IMG/VR virus record: IMGVR_UViG_3300031673_000227
Span: 1 to 36,497 of that record
From: a virus
Length of the DNA: 36,497 bases
Strand: one strand, 5' to 3'
Shown: positions 16,509-24,132 of the stretch, in pieces
Numbering within the stretch: the first letter of the stretch is position 1
How the letters are laid out: the number at the start of each line of letters is the position of its first letter
Made by a program: the position numbers and the translations under genes
The notes under the pieces: model-generated
The model's database searches: none
Told to the model about the DNA's origin: nothing
What the model saw: the letters and a program-made list of their open reading frames with translations, nothing else

Positions 16509-16796
16509 ATGAGCAAAAACACCGACCACAAGAACCATTCTGACAACACCAACCCTCCCAGGAAGCCCCGTCCGGGCTTCAAACGCATTGTTGTGGGCTG
16601 GAGGCCCATCCCGATGCAGGCGAAGCATTTGGAGACTCCAGCGGGGAGTCACAGATGCCCGAAGTGCTGGCTGAAGAACGCCCAAAAGGGGCACTTTTGC
16701 CGTTGGGACATCGAGAACGAGGGCCCAGGGCGCGATCCCAACCCTCCGATGCGGTGGGCGCCTATCTACCAGTGGGTGCCGGCCGGTTCCGGGTAG
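16509..16796 (+). CDS. Small cysteine-containing protein of unknown function
   Basis: The 95-residue product is hydrophilic and Pro/Arg/Lys-rich, with C-P-K-C-W near the middle and one further cysteine and histidine (G-H-F-C) that could complete a zinc site. No family recognised. GGAAG six bases before ATG 16509 supports the start, though the site lies in a hairpin. It sits between the non-coding relic region and a virion-associated gene. Small size and low complexity leave some doubt that it is expressed. Confidence 0.5.
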   Translation: MSKNTDHKNHSDNTNPPRKPRPGFKRIVVGWRPIPMQAKHLETPAGSHRCPKCWLKNAQKGHFCRWDIENEGPGRDPNPPMRWAPIYQWVPAGSG

Positions 16797-16797
16797 T

Positions 16798-16811
16798 CCG
16801 GCTATAGGCTC
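16798..16811 (+). promoter_or_regulatory. CTATAG motif upstream of 16832
   Basis: GGCTATAGGC sits in the short gap before the next gene and reads GCCTATAGCC on the other strand. It is one of several CCTATAG-like sites in gaps of this window and may be a promoter element. Confidence 0.35.
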
Positions 16812-16831
16812 GCCTTTGGCAGAGGGTGCCT

Positions 16832-17947
16832 GTGGACCTACGACAAGCCATCGCCAATTGCGCAAAAAACCACCCTGAACTCACTGGGGTGTTCAGGGCC
16901 GAATTGCGCAAAGTATCCCGTGACGTGAAAACGCTGAACGTGAAGTTCAAGCTCAATGGCGTCAAGATCCTTGAGTCGTATTTGAACGAAGTCGATGACA
17001 CCGCCAGTGGCAAGGTCGCCATGTCCGGGACCATCGGGATTCGGATGGGCATGGGGGGCTGGAGAGAGTGGCCCTTCAAAGGTGTCTACAATGTCGTGCA
17101 AGCTCAAAGCGGCGACATCGACATCCACAACACGCAAGGTCCCCTGCTCTCCAAAGACACCCAGGTTGCAATACTCTTGGAGGACATCTTGGAGGAGGAG
17201 ATTGGCGGCAAGCTCGCCGACATGCTCGCCCGTCACGCGCTCAAGTGGGGCAACACGAGTGAGTCCCAAGACGACAACGTACCGACGCGGTTCGTCTACA
17301 AGGGTGCCTCAACCAATCCGGCGATGTTGACCACCAATCAGTTTCGATATTTTCGGGGGATCCCCGGTGGTGCCGGCAAGAAAGTCGAACAGTCTTGGCG
17401 AAGTGGTGAGACTCCGGCGTGGGGCTATCTCCAGAAAGTTGTGGAGAACCTGCGTAAGTACGAGGAGATTCGACAGAAGCCGGGATGGGAAGACCCCGAG
17501 CAACTGGCGTCTCTCCAAGATGCCATCCAAAAGATGGAGATCTACCTCAAAGGTGTTTACCCGACGGGCAAACCCAAGCCTCCCAAGAAGAAAACGCCCA
17601 AGATGATCTTCTTGGAGCAGATGGAGTACCCCGAGGTCAAGAGCCTCATCTCCAAGTTCAGCCGGATCTTCAAGGGCAAGCCAGCCGAGGCCGGGCAGTT
17701 CGCCTACGATGTGCTGGAAGACGCCAACTTCCACCGTGAAGGCGGCAACATGAACGTGCCGATGGCGGACTACTCCGGCACCACCAAGGTTGCCCCGAGT
17801 TCCGTTGCCATGAAACTTGGGTGGGACAGCACTGTGTTGCCGTTCGCGGTGGGCATCGTGGCTGGTGCCGGCGACAAGCGTGGTGCAGCCCAGATGCTCA
17901 AGACTTGGGTCCAGATGCACAAGGACTGGTACGTGGAGGCTGCCTGA
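16832..17947 (+). CDS. Virion-associated protein of unknown function with A-K-x-H-P-E N-terminal helix
   Basis: The start is GTG 16832, five bases after AGAGGG; GTG 16826 overlaps that site. The 371-residue protein begins L-R-Q-A-I-A-N-C-A-K-N-H-P-E-L, which matches the N-terminus of the gene at 20186 and an internal segment of the gene at 17950. The rest has a beta-rich half (residues 35-110), a segment with G-W-R-E-W-P-F-K-G, and charged helices with a Pro/Lys linker near 255. No catalytic motif seen. The C-terminal quarter ends in an Ala/Gly-rich helix. The next gene starts 2 nt after the stop, so they are probably co-translated. Placed among structural genes, it is likely a minor virion or assembly protein. 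Confidence 0.6.
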   Translation: MDLRQAIANCAKNHPELTGVFRAELRKVSRDVKTLNVKFKLNGVKILESYLNEVDDTASGKVAMSGTIGIRMGMGGWREWPFKGVYNVVQAQSGDIDIHNTQGPLLSKDTQVAILLEDILEEEIGGKLADMLARHALKWGNTSESQDDNVPTRFVYKGASTNPAMLTTNQFRYFRGIPGGAGKKVEQSWRSGETPAWGYLQKVVENLRKYEEIRQKPGWEDPEQLASLQDAIQKMEIYLKGVYPTGKPKPPKKKTPKMIFLEQMEYPEVKSLISKFSRIFKGKPAEAGQFAYDVLEDANFHREGGNMNVPMADYSGTTKVAPSSVAMKLGWDSTVLPFAVGIVAGAGDKRGAAQMLKTWVQMHKDWYVEAA

Positions 17948-17949
17948 CC

Positions 17950-19110
17950 ATGGCTGAAGACAACAAACCCACGGCTGATCAGATCCAGTATGCCCTGGAT
18001 CTCGCCAAGGAGAAGGGCAAGGACTACGACAAGTCCAAACTCCAAGGGATGTCTGGCAAGGAAGTCTCCGACGCCATCGACTCCATGAAGGACGAGCCTA
18101 CGAAGTCTTCGGACAAACAAGTGAGCTTCGCCCTTGATCTCATCAAGGAGCAGGGCAAGTCAGGTCCGACCAAAGACAAGCTGGAGAAGATGCCGGCGGA
18201 GAACGTCTCCAAACTCATCGACAAGCTGAAGGGCTCCGGCAAAACAGCGAATCAGATTGCGAAGACCATCATGGAGCAGATGGGTGGTCGGCGCGGCATG
18301 ATGATGATCGGTGCCAAAAACCTCACGTCCCTTCCAAGGGGTTTGGCGTTTTCGTGGCCGAACCGTCAACGATCCAAAGGGAACTACGTCGAGATCACGT
18401 TGACAGGGCGTGATGACTACGACATGGAGTTCTTCAACTGGGCGATGAGCCAAGGCAAGAAGCCGGTCAAGAAGTACCGTGGCATCTACGCTGAAGATTT
18501 GGTCCCCACATTTGAGAAGCAGACGGGTTGGTTTCTTCGGATGGCAACAGGCAAAACAGCCAACCCGTTTCTTCGTTCCTTGGACCCCGAGCAGGAGCGT
18601 CTTGCGGAAGAACTGCATGTGATGGCGGAGAATGATGGGGCTTCCTATCAGAAGAAGGACGCCGAGGGTGCCGTCAAGAAAGCTCAGCGAGAGCTTCGGC
18701 AGTCGAAGACCCGAGACCTTGATTTCGATCTGAAGAAGGTCGATCCTGCGGTCGTGAAATCCTTGAAGGCCAAATGGGCTCAAAGCGAACGAGACCACCG
18801 TCAGAACCAGAGATCCGCCACCATGAAAAAAGAAGCCGTTGTCCAAGAGGCCATGAAGCGAGCCAAGGCGGATCCTGAGTTTCGCAAGAAGCTCGTGGCT
18901 GCCGTTCAGAAAAAGGCCGCACTCGCTCCCCCTGGTGGCGGCCCCGTTTCCAAGAAGGAATACGACGGCTTTTTCAAGCATCTGATGGAGGCCGCCAAGA
19001 TCGTTTCCAAGTGGGAGACACAGGACAAGCCTGGCGGATACGTCGCCAATGAGAGCTTGGGTGCCTTCATGGAGAAGCTCAAGCGCGACATGAAGAAGCA
19101 CGTCAAATAG
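17950..19110 (+). CDS. Unknown protein with two N-terminal DUF3072-like repeats and a P-E-F helix
   Basis: The frame extends upstream of the annotated start, but ATG 17950 with GGAGG 10 nt before it is the best start (386 residues). Residues 8-50 and 54-97 are two copies of a helical repeat (T-A-D-Q-I-Q-Y-A-L-D-L, then S-D-K-Q-V-S-F-A-L-D-L), reminiscent of the short helical DUF3072-type unit. A mixed domain follows, with R-R-G-M-M-M-I and G-R-D-D-Y-D-M-E-F-F-N-W, of no recognised family. Near residues 299-318 there is E-A-M-K-R-A-K-A-D-P-E-F-R, a match to the helix at the N-termini of the genes at 16832 and 20186. Mostly helical and basic C-terminus. Probably a virion or DNA-associated protein; function unknown. 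Confidence 0.6.
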   Translation: MAEDNKPTADQIQYALDLAKEKGKDYDKSKLQGMSGKEVSDAIDSMKDEPTKSSDKQVSFALDLIKEQGKSGPTKDKLEKMPAENVSKLIDKLKGSGKTANQIAKTIMEQMGGRRGMMMIGAKNLTSLPRGLAFSWPNRQRSKGNYVEITLTGRDDYDMEFFNWAMSQGKKPVKKYRGIYAEDLVPTFEKQTGWFLRMATGKTANPFLRSLDPEQERLAEELHVMAENDGASYQKKDAEGAVKKAQRELRQSKTRDLDFDLKKVDPAVVKSLKAKWAQSERDHRQNQRSATMKKEAVVQEAMKRAKADPEFRKKLVAAVQKKAALAPPGGGPVSKKEYDGFFKHLMEAAKIVSKWETQDKPGGYVANESLGAFMEKLKRDMKKHVK

Positions 19111-19115
19111 GTCCG

Positions 19116-19805
19116 ATGGCTGCGATTTTCGACCCCGAGCGTTGTGCGTGCATCGACCAACTTGGTGACACGAAGATCTGGCGCGGGAACCTACCGCTGA
19201 ACCAGAAAGGCGATTTCGCTTACCACGAGATGTGCATGGCTCTGGACATCGAGCCGGGGACCAAGCTCATCGACGTGAGCCTCATCGACAACATCCAGGG
19301 TTCCGAGAGGGACCAGTGGATGGTCGAACTCCTGACCTACGGCTTGCATCCCGTCATCTTCCCTCCGGCACAGAACATCCCTCCCCAGTTCAACCAGCCC
19401 AACTGGGATCCCCGACGGCTCATGGGAGACGGTATCCATCTGAACAACGGGATCGCCCCTGGGAGTTGGGTTTGGTGGCAAATCGAAGGCGGTCACGATG
19501 GGATTGTTCTTGGCCCCGAAAACAAGAGCTACAATTTCATTGGGCTCATCAAGTACCTGGAGGTTCTTCGCAAGCTCGACAATGCGGTGATCTACGTCCA
19601 CTGCATGAATGGCACCGACAGAACCGGGGCCGTCGTAGCCGGCTACGCCATCACGTACATGGGCATGAACCTGGAAGAAGCGATGGCGTTCGCCGATTCA
19701 CTCAAACCAGCCGGCATTATGAGCGACGACTACAAGGCGTTGGTCAAAGCCTACTGGGACTGGCACGGTCATTTGGATTTGGACGCCGCTTTGGAGCCCC
19801 AGTGA
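19116..19805 (+). CDS. Protein tyrosine / dual-specificity phosphatase-like protein
   Basis: The 229-residue protein has the signature loop V-H-C163-M-N-G-T-D-R169-T-G, an exact H-C-x5-R of the cysteine-dependent phosphatases, followed by a helix rich in small residues. A P-loop with G-T-D-R-T-G is typical of dual-specificity or phosphoinositide-like members. C163 would form the phosphocysteine intermediate and R169 binds the phosphate; the general acid aspartate was not placed with confidence. No signal peptide or membrane segment. It ends near the converging minus-strand GIY-YIG gene and overlaps it. Phage copies of this family are uncommon; acting on host phosphoproteins, or on nucleotide or lipid phosphates, is possible but untested. 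Confidence 0.8.
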   Translation: MAAIFDPERCACIDQLGDTKIWRGNLPLNQKGDFAYHEMCMALDIEPGTKLIDVSLIDNIQGSERDQWMVELLTYGLHPVIFPPAQNIPPQFNQPNWDPRRLMGDGIHLNNGIAPGSWVWWQIEGGHDGIVLGPENKSYNFIGLIKYLEVLRKLDNAVIYVHCMNGTDRTGAVVAGYAITYMGMNLEEAMAFADSLKPAGIMSDDYKALVKAYWDWHGHLDLDAALEPQ

Positions 19806-20140
19806 GGGTCCGAGACCCACGGGTGCTCTGATCCAAGGCCCCTACAAAGCTCGTGGTCGGTCGGAGACCAGTTGCAACGAGCCGGACCCCTCTTGGTCCG
19901 CTTGAGTTTCATCTCGGCTTTGAAAGCCTCTGAGCGGTCCTTGTAGGGTCCGTAACATGCACGCGGGATCCACGGCCGATGCGTGGCGGTATAGCGCCCT
20001 CCGCCTTTGATTTCACCATTATGCTGGCGCAAACGACGCGCAGGATCGGTGGTCGAGCCGACGTAGTGGAAACCGGGGAGTGGGTTCCCTCGCTTACCCA
20101 CGCGGATTTCTAGGCTTTGAAGGACGTAGACCCACCACAT
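19769..20140 (-). CDS. GIY-YIG nuclease (only minus-strand gene)
   Basis: The 123-residue protein starts M-W-W-V-Y-V-L-Q-S, then has H-Y-V-G-S-T (25-30) and R-R-L-R-Q-H-N (35-41), the two core blocks of the GIY-YIG fold, with a glutamate in E-A-F-K-A-E near the end as the expected metal ligand. The C-terminus is basic. It is convergent with the phosphatase gene and overlaps its last 37 bases. Upstream on the minus strand is TAAAAT ending six bases before the ATG, with no ribosome site, so the transcript may be leaderless. Opposite orientation, separate promoter and nuclease identity point to an inserted free-standing homing-type endonuclease, although the family also includes repair enzymes. 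Confidence 0.85.
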   Translation of the reverse strand: MWWVYVLQSLEIRVGKRGNPLPGFHYVGSTTDPARRLRQHNGEIKGGGRYTATHRPWIPRACYGPYKDRSEAFKAEMKLKRTKRGPARCNWSPTDHELCRGLGSEHPWVSDPHWGSKAASKSK

Positions 20141-20154
20141 GGGTTCATTTTACC

Positions 20155-20162
20155 GCCTATAG
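20155..20162 (+). promoter_or_regulatory. GCCTATAG motif upstream of 20186
   Basis: GCCTATAG is 24 nt before ATG 20186, with no -35-like sequence at a suitable distance. AGGAG lies between. It is the clearest member of the repeated CCTATAG set, but the minus-strand gene's upstream region overlaps here. Confidence 0.4.
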
Positions 20163-20185
20163 CCCTCCCCTGAATAGGAGCCTCC

Positions 20186-20761
20186 ATGTCTCAGATCAAA
20201 CAAGCGGTTCTGAAGGTTGCCAAGGAACACCCCGAGTTTGGGAAAGCCCTGGTCGCAGAAATTCAGAAGACCGCCTCTCTCAAGATGGTGGGGGTCAGCC
20301 GACATACCCGAGGCAAGAAGCCGGACCTTCTGGCGACCATCACTTCCTGCACCAAGTACGATCCGGCGCACAAGAAGTCGATGCCGTCCGTTGAGATCAT
20401 GGCGAAGCCGGACGGAGCCAAGCAGCCGTGGATGCGAGCCTTCGCCAACAAGGTGCGTCCGTTGTTGGAACGTGAGATCGCCAAGCAAAAGTACAGCACT
20501 CCTCAAGAAGACACTTGTGTTGGCGTGGCCGAGATCGGTTCCTACTCCACACAGGAGTCCTACTCCGATGACAGCTACCTCATCGTGCGGTCGGACGAGC
20601 CAACGCTGACGCGGACCATTATGAAGGTGCTGAAGGAAGTCCGCCCCACTACCGGGGGCGGCGTTCCAGGTTCTTCAGGATACCGAGGGAGTGGAGTCCA
20701 AAAAACTTCCGACTCCGCGGTATTGCTTTACAACTGGTCGTCCTTCGGCATTGGTGATTGA
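20186..20761 (+). CDS. Unknown virion-associated protein with A-K-x-H-P-E-F N-terminal helix
   Basis: The 191-residue protein opens M-S-Q-I-K-Q-A-V-L-K-V-A-K-E-H-P-E-F, closely matching the N-terminus of the gene at 16832. The remainder is alpha/beta with a D-D-S-Y-L-I-V-R block and a Gly/Ser-rich end; no motif recognised. AGGAG 6 nt before ATG gives a good start. The stop overlaps the next start (TGATG), suggesting coupling to the lipoprotein gene. Function unknown. Confidence 0.6.
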   Translation: MSQIKQAVLKVAKEHPEFGKALVAEIQKTASLKMVGVSRHTRGKKPDLLATITSCTKYDPAHKKSMPSVEIMAKPDGAKQPWMRAFANKVRPLLEREIAKQKYSTPQEDTCVGVAEIGSYSTQESYSDDSYLIVRSDEPTLTRTIMKVLKEVRPTTGGGVPGSSGYRGSGVQKTSDSAVLLYNWSSFGIGD

Positions 20762-21405
20762 TGCAACGGTTACTTCCAGCCTTTCTCGTTCTCCTTGCTG
20801 GGTGCCCTGGTTTCTACGAAGCACCGCGTCCGCCAACGTGGGATGGCGACTCTTGTCAGCCGAGTGAGCCCTACTACCTCGATCTGGCGAAGGGGACGCA
20901 GTACCTCTCCGCTGAAGGGGAGATCCCCGACGATCCCGAGATGGCTTTGGAGAAGGTCAAGGCATCCCTCAACGAGAAGGGCATTGACATCGTTCCCAAG
21001 GCGGAGGGGTTGGAGCAGTGGGACAAGTTCAACACCACGTTCCCGGACACGATCTACATCAGCAAGACGTTTCCCGATTCCTCGTCGGCCGTCCAAGCGG
21101 GCATCTTGTGGCACGAGTTCGTGCATGTTCGTGAGTACGAGGACTTGGGCGAAAAGAAGTTCTTTCAGCACTACATCTTTGCCGAGGGCAGATGGGCTCT
21201 TGAAGTCCAGGCGTACCGGGAGAACTTCCGAGTCCAACGCCTGTGGGGTGTTCCCGAGGATCAGATCAAGCTCAACATGGATCGAACCGCCGAGAGCCTC
21301 TACGTGAGCTACGAGCTTGGACAAGTGAGCGAGAACGGTACAGGGATGCCCAAGCAGTGTGCTGTGGGTGTCGCCATCCAAATCTGGATGTTGGACGCGG
21401 CCTGA
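20761..21405 (+). CDS. Lipoprotein zinc metallopeptidase (HEFVH)
   Basis: Read from ATG 20761, 214 residues. The first 17 residues are a lipoprotein signal: a hydrophobic run ending L-L-A-G-C15, so lipidation at C15 and membrane anchoring are expected. The catalytic motif is W-H118-E-F-V-H122 with E148 in A-L-E-V-Q-A-Y about 30 residues later as third zinc ligand, a gluzincin layout. The start is coupled to the previous gene by TGATG. A secreted lipidated peptidase in a phage structural region is unusual; it could modify the host envelope, exclude other phages or help in release. All of that is inference. The catalytic domain call is firm, the localisation rests on the signal. Confidence 0.75.
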   Translation: MQRLLPAFLVLLAGCPGFYEAPRPPTWDGDSCQPSEPYYLDLAKGTQYLSAEGEIPDDPEMALEKVKASLNEKGIDIVPKAEGLEQWDKFNTTFPDTIYISKTFPDSSSAVQAGILWHEFVHVREYEDLGEKKFFQHYIFAEGRWALEVQAYRENFRVQRLWGVPEDQIKLNMDRTAESLYVSYELGQVSENGTGMPKQCAVGVAIQIWMLDAA

Positions 21406-21423
21406 TTCTGCGTAAAATAGACG
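21391..21423 (+). promoter_or_regulatory. Host-type promoter candidate giving a near-leaderless transcript
   Basis: TTGGAC (21391-21396), 16 nt spacer, TAAAAT (21413-21418), then five bases to ATG 21424. The next gene has no ribosome site, so a leaderless start is plausible. Confidence 0.4.
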
Positions 21424-21966
21424 ATGGCCCGTCCGATCATCGTCACTAAAGACGACCTCATCGCCCGGTATCCCACCGTTGAACTGGGTGACTTCAAGCC
21501 CACTCATGCGGCGCGCATCCAAGGACGCGAGCAGTGGGACTTCGTGGCGCTGCGAAAAGAGGGAGAGGTTGTTCGGTACGGCTACGAACCGGGGAAAGAG
21601 GAACCTACTTACGGGGTGATCCCAAGCGGGAAGTGGCAACACCTTGACTCAGCCGGTCTCGTCGATGCCGACCCCATTCGGTACGACGCCAACTGGATTC
21701 CGTTGCACGAGCGCGACGGCCATGTGTATTTTGTGGAGTCGGGTACAGAAGGCCCGGTCAAGATAGGTTGGTCACAAGATGTCGAACGTCGTATCGCGGA
21801 GTTGCAAGTGGCGAATGCGCACAAACTTAGGCTTCTTGGTGTGGTCCCCGGTACGATGAAGAAGGAGGGCGAACTTCACGCCACCTTCTCCCATTTGCGC
21901 ATGGAAGCGGAATGGTTCCAGAACTCGCCGGAGATCCACGTCTACCTCGACAAATTCAGTCGGTGA
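21424..21966 (+). CDS. T5orf172/MUG113-type GIY-YIG-related protein
   Basis: The 180-residue protein has, from about residue 99, H-V-Y-F-V-E-S, V-K-I-G-W-S, R-R-I-A-E-L-Q and L-H-A-T-F with a closing E-W-F, the pattern of the T5orf172/MUG113 family related to GIY-YIG nucleases. The N-terminal 95 residues form another unrecognised domain. There is no ribosome site; a TAAAAT box ends six bases before the start. Such proteins are often DNA-modifying or nuclease accessory genes in phages. Together with the HNH and minus-strand GIY-YIG genes it makes three nuclease-like genes among the structural genes. Confidence 0.65.
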   Translation: MARPIIVTKDDLIARYPTVELGDFKPTHAARIQGREQWDFVALRKEGEVVRYGYEPGKEEPTYGVIPSGKWQHLDSAGLVDADPIRYDANWIPLHERDGHVYFVESGTEGPVKIGWSQDVERRIAELQVANAHKLRLLGVVPGTMKKEGELHATFSHLRMEAEWFQNSPEIHVYLDKFSR

Positions 21967-21969
21967 AGT

Positions 21970-22030
21970 GCCTATAAGTCCCGCTAATTGGCAAGAAGGC
22001 GAGCTTAGTTTTGCAGAGCACAGGTAAAGT
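21970..22030 (+). promoter_or_regulatory. CCTATAAG motif and TAAAGT box before 22049
   Basis: GCCTATAAG (21970-21978) resembles the intergenic CCTATAG motif, and TAAAGT (22025-22030) looks like a -10 box. No good -35 was found. Tentative. Confidence 0.25.
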
Positions 22031-22048
22031 GTTCGGGACTTGAAGCCT

Positions 22049-22345
22049 ATGTCTGAATCTGAGCGCAGTACAAAGGTCAAGGTTGAACCCGAGGTCAAAT
22101 TCGGAGAGTTCGCCAACGCCTTCCGCGTTGTCGAAGAAATTGGTGAAGACTGTTTTCTCGACTTCATGGTGTATTCGGCCCAGGAGGAGGAGGCCGTCGT
22201 AGTGTCGAGAGTCCGCGTTCGGCGCGATTTCCTTTCGGCCATCTGCGAGCGTTTGGGGGAAGCCATGATCAAGTTTGAGGGCCCAGAGCCCGTAGAGATG
22301 CCCAGGAACGGTGTTCTCCGTAAGGGCGGCGAAACCGTCCATTGA
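22049..22345 (+). CDS. DUF3467-like small protein
   Basis: The 98-residue protein (ATG 22049) has F-A-N-A-F-R-V-V, then D-C-F-L-D-F and S-R-V-R-V-R-R-D-F-L, a pattern close to the short DUF3467 group: small acidic alpha/beta proteins with an L-D-F core and a R-V core helix. Function of that group is unknown to me. No ribosome site is obvious; a TAAAGT box lies 18 nt upstream. It ends 66 nt before the next gene. Confidence 0.45.
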   Translation: MSESERSTKVKVEPEVKFGEFANAFRVVEEIGEDCFLDFMVYSAQEEEAVVVSRVRVRRDFLSAICERLGEAMIKFEGPEPVEMPRNGVLRKGGETVH

Positions 22346-22411
22346 TCCGATTTTGGAGAACGTGGGTAAGGTGATCTTGCCCGCGATCTCCGCGAATCAG
22401 GATCATATCAA

Positions 22412-24085
22412 ATGCCGGAAGTAGAATTTGAGGCTGGAGCCTTTCATGCCTATCGGGCCACCGAGACGATCAACGTCGGTGCCATCGACACGCAGACGAG
22501 CGGATACAACGTCCAAAAGGATGAAGTGTTCCGTTACGACGGCGACACGATCATCCTAAAGGATGGCCGTGAGTTCGGTGGGATTACCCAGCTACGAGGA
22601 GCCATCAAAGCGGGATGGTTCGTCAACGCTGCCGACACCGAGTCCATCTACAGACCCAAGTCGGCCAACATCCAAGTCCGCGAGACGGAACAGCGTGGGC
22701 CCGACAAGAGCCCCATGCGCACGATTATCGTGGAGGATGCCGAGGAGCAAGTCGCTGGAACCGTGGACGCGCGGAGGAAAGACCGAGAGGCCAAGCACGC
22801 TGCTATCTCGTCGGGTGTCCCCGTCATGGAGAGCCCCGAAGCACAAGCGGCGGTCCAAACTCAGGTCGAGGAGCCCGAGACGGATTACCTCACCACCACT
22901 CACGAGTACCTTCAGGAACTCATCGAGTTCAACGAGGAGACAACCTTCAATTGCGGCGACAAAGAGATGAACTCTATCGCCAAGGAGATCTCCGCCGACT
23001 GTAACGGCTGGCTCACGCTCCAGTTGATGTTGCACGCTCCAGTTGAGGATGAGGACGAAGGCGAGGAAGAAGATGTCCGTGAGAAGATCGAAACGGACAT
23101 GCTCTCCTTGTTCTCAATGCTCGATGACATGGAGGGCGACGAAGACCCGGCGCCCAAATCCACACGCAAGGTAGCCAAGAAGGCGCCCAAGAGAGCCGCC
23201 AAGAAAGCCGCAGCGCCCAAGAACGAGCAAAAGAAGTTCCCTGTGCAAGCAGAGGAGCGGCTGTCCATGCCCATCAAGAATGGTGACGAGGACACCGAAA
23301 ATGCGGGCACAGTCGTCCGCACCATCGTTGAGCACGAGCGGAGCACAACGCTCAACATCGCCGCAGCGACACCCCAAGCGAGAGCGGTTCAGCCGCCTCG
23401 TCCTGGTAAAGTCGGGGTCATCGTGGTTGACGAGGATCAAAGGGACGTGGGTCGGATCGCGTTGTCCCGAGAAGCTGCGGGGGCGATCAGCATGGAGGAG
23501 CGGGCCAAGGTCAAACAGGCCAGTACCGACTCGGTACGCATGAGTGCTGAAGCCGAAGTCGGTGGGCACAAGAAGATGCAAACGATGGAGGCGGATAGTG
23601 GTGGTGTTGCGGTGGGACGCATCAAGTCCCCTGCGACTCGTAGCTTCATCGCCTCGGACGCGAACACCAACAGTTCCGCCATCGAGCGCACGGAGCAGGG
23701 CAAGCAACTGGACATCGAGCGGTTGGGCCCCCCGGCCCCCAAGCCCGGGGAGAAACCCCCAGGGCCCATTGCCACAGGTGATGTCCAAGAAGCTCGATCA
23801 GGAGAAACCTTGGATGAGCTTCTTCCCGATGCCGCCACGACCCCCGCCCCCAAGGTCTACCTGCGCCCTGAAGACGACCCGGCCTACAAAGCCATCAAGA
23901 TGCTCATTCCAGATTTTGAATGGAACAAGGACCGACGTTGGCAGGATCGTGTCGAAGGGGCGATGAAGTACCTCAAAAAGCCTCAATACCTGAAAGGCAT
24001 CCTGGCCGTCGAGACGGAGACTGTCCGCGAGGAAATCAAGAAACGCCTCGCAGAAGTGCTCCAGAGCAAAACGGCGGCGGGATAG
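22412..24085 (+). CDS. Putative structural protein with histone-like lysine/alanine linker
   Basis: The 557-residue protein begins with a compact beta-rich domain (1-80; F-E-A-G-A-F-H-A-Y, then L-R-G-A-I-K-A-G-W). A long charged region follows, with an acidic stretch near 210-245 and a lysine/alanine repeat at about 248-272 (K-V-A-K-K-A, K-R-A-A-K-K) like histone H1-type tails. The C-terminus has a helical domain (residues 490-555). The Lys/Ala stretch suggests DNA or scaffold contact, but nothing is proven. The start is supported by a weak AGGA nine bases upstream. No family name. It is in the structural cluster. Confidence 0.55.
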   Translation: MPEVEFEAGAFHAYRATETINVGAIDTQTSGYNVQKDEVFRYDGDTIILKDGREFGGITQLRGAIKAGWFVNAADTESIYRPKSANIQVRETEQRGPDKSPMRTIIVEDAEEQVAGTVDARRKDREAKHAAISSGVPVMESPEAQAAVQTQVEEPETDYLTTTHEYLQELIEFNEETTFNCGDKEMNSIAKEISADCNGWLTLQLMLHAPVEDEDEGEEEDVREKIETDMLSLFSMLDDMEGDEDPAPKSTRKVAKKAPKRAAKKAAAPKNEQKKFPVQAEERLSMPIKNGDEDTENAGTVVRTIVEHERSTTLNIAAATPQARAVQPPRPGKVGVIVVDEDQRDVGRIALSREAAGAISMEERAKVKQASTDSVRMSAEAEVGGHKKMQTMEADSGGVAVGRIKSPATRSFIASDANTNSSAIERTEQGKQLDIERLGPPAPKPGEKPPGPIATGDVQEARSGETLDELLPDAATTPAPKVYLRPEDDPAYKAIKMLIPDFEWNKDRRWQDRVEGAMKYLKKPQYLKGILAVETETVREEIKKRLAEVLQSKTAAG

Positions 24086-24106
24086 CCGTCTCGGTTATTG
24101 GTCAAT

Positions 24107-24132
24107 GGGCCGCCCCCTTGTGAGGGCGGTCC
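24107..24132 (+). terminator. Hairpin abutting the start of the next gene
   Basis: GGGCCGCCCCC (24107-24117) pairs with GAGGGCGGTCC (24122-24132) apart from one mismatch and one G-U pair; the stem runs to the ATG at 24133 and contains its ribosome site. It may end the upstream transcript or control translation. Confidence 0.4.

Noticed and set aside
16119-16865. Minus-strand open frame of 248 codons spanning the non-coding gap
   Set aside because: No domain or ribosome site, and it runs into genes on both sides. The capsid-like peptides in it are listed separately as relics rather than as a gene.
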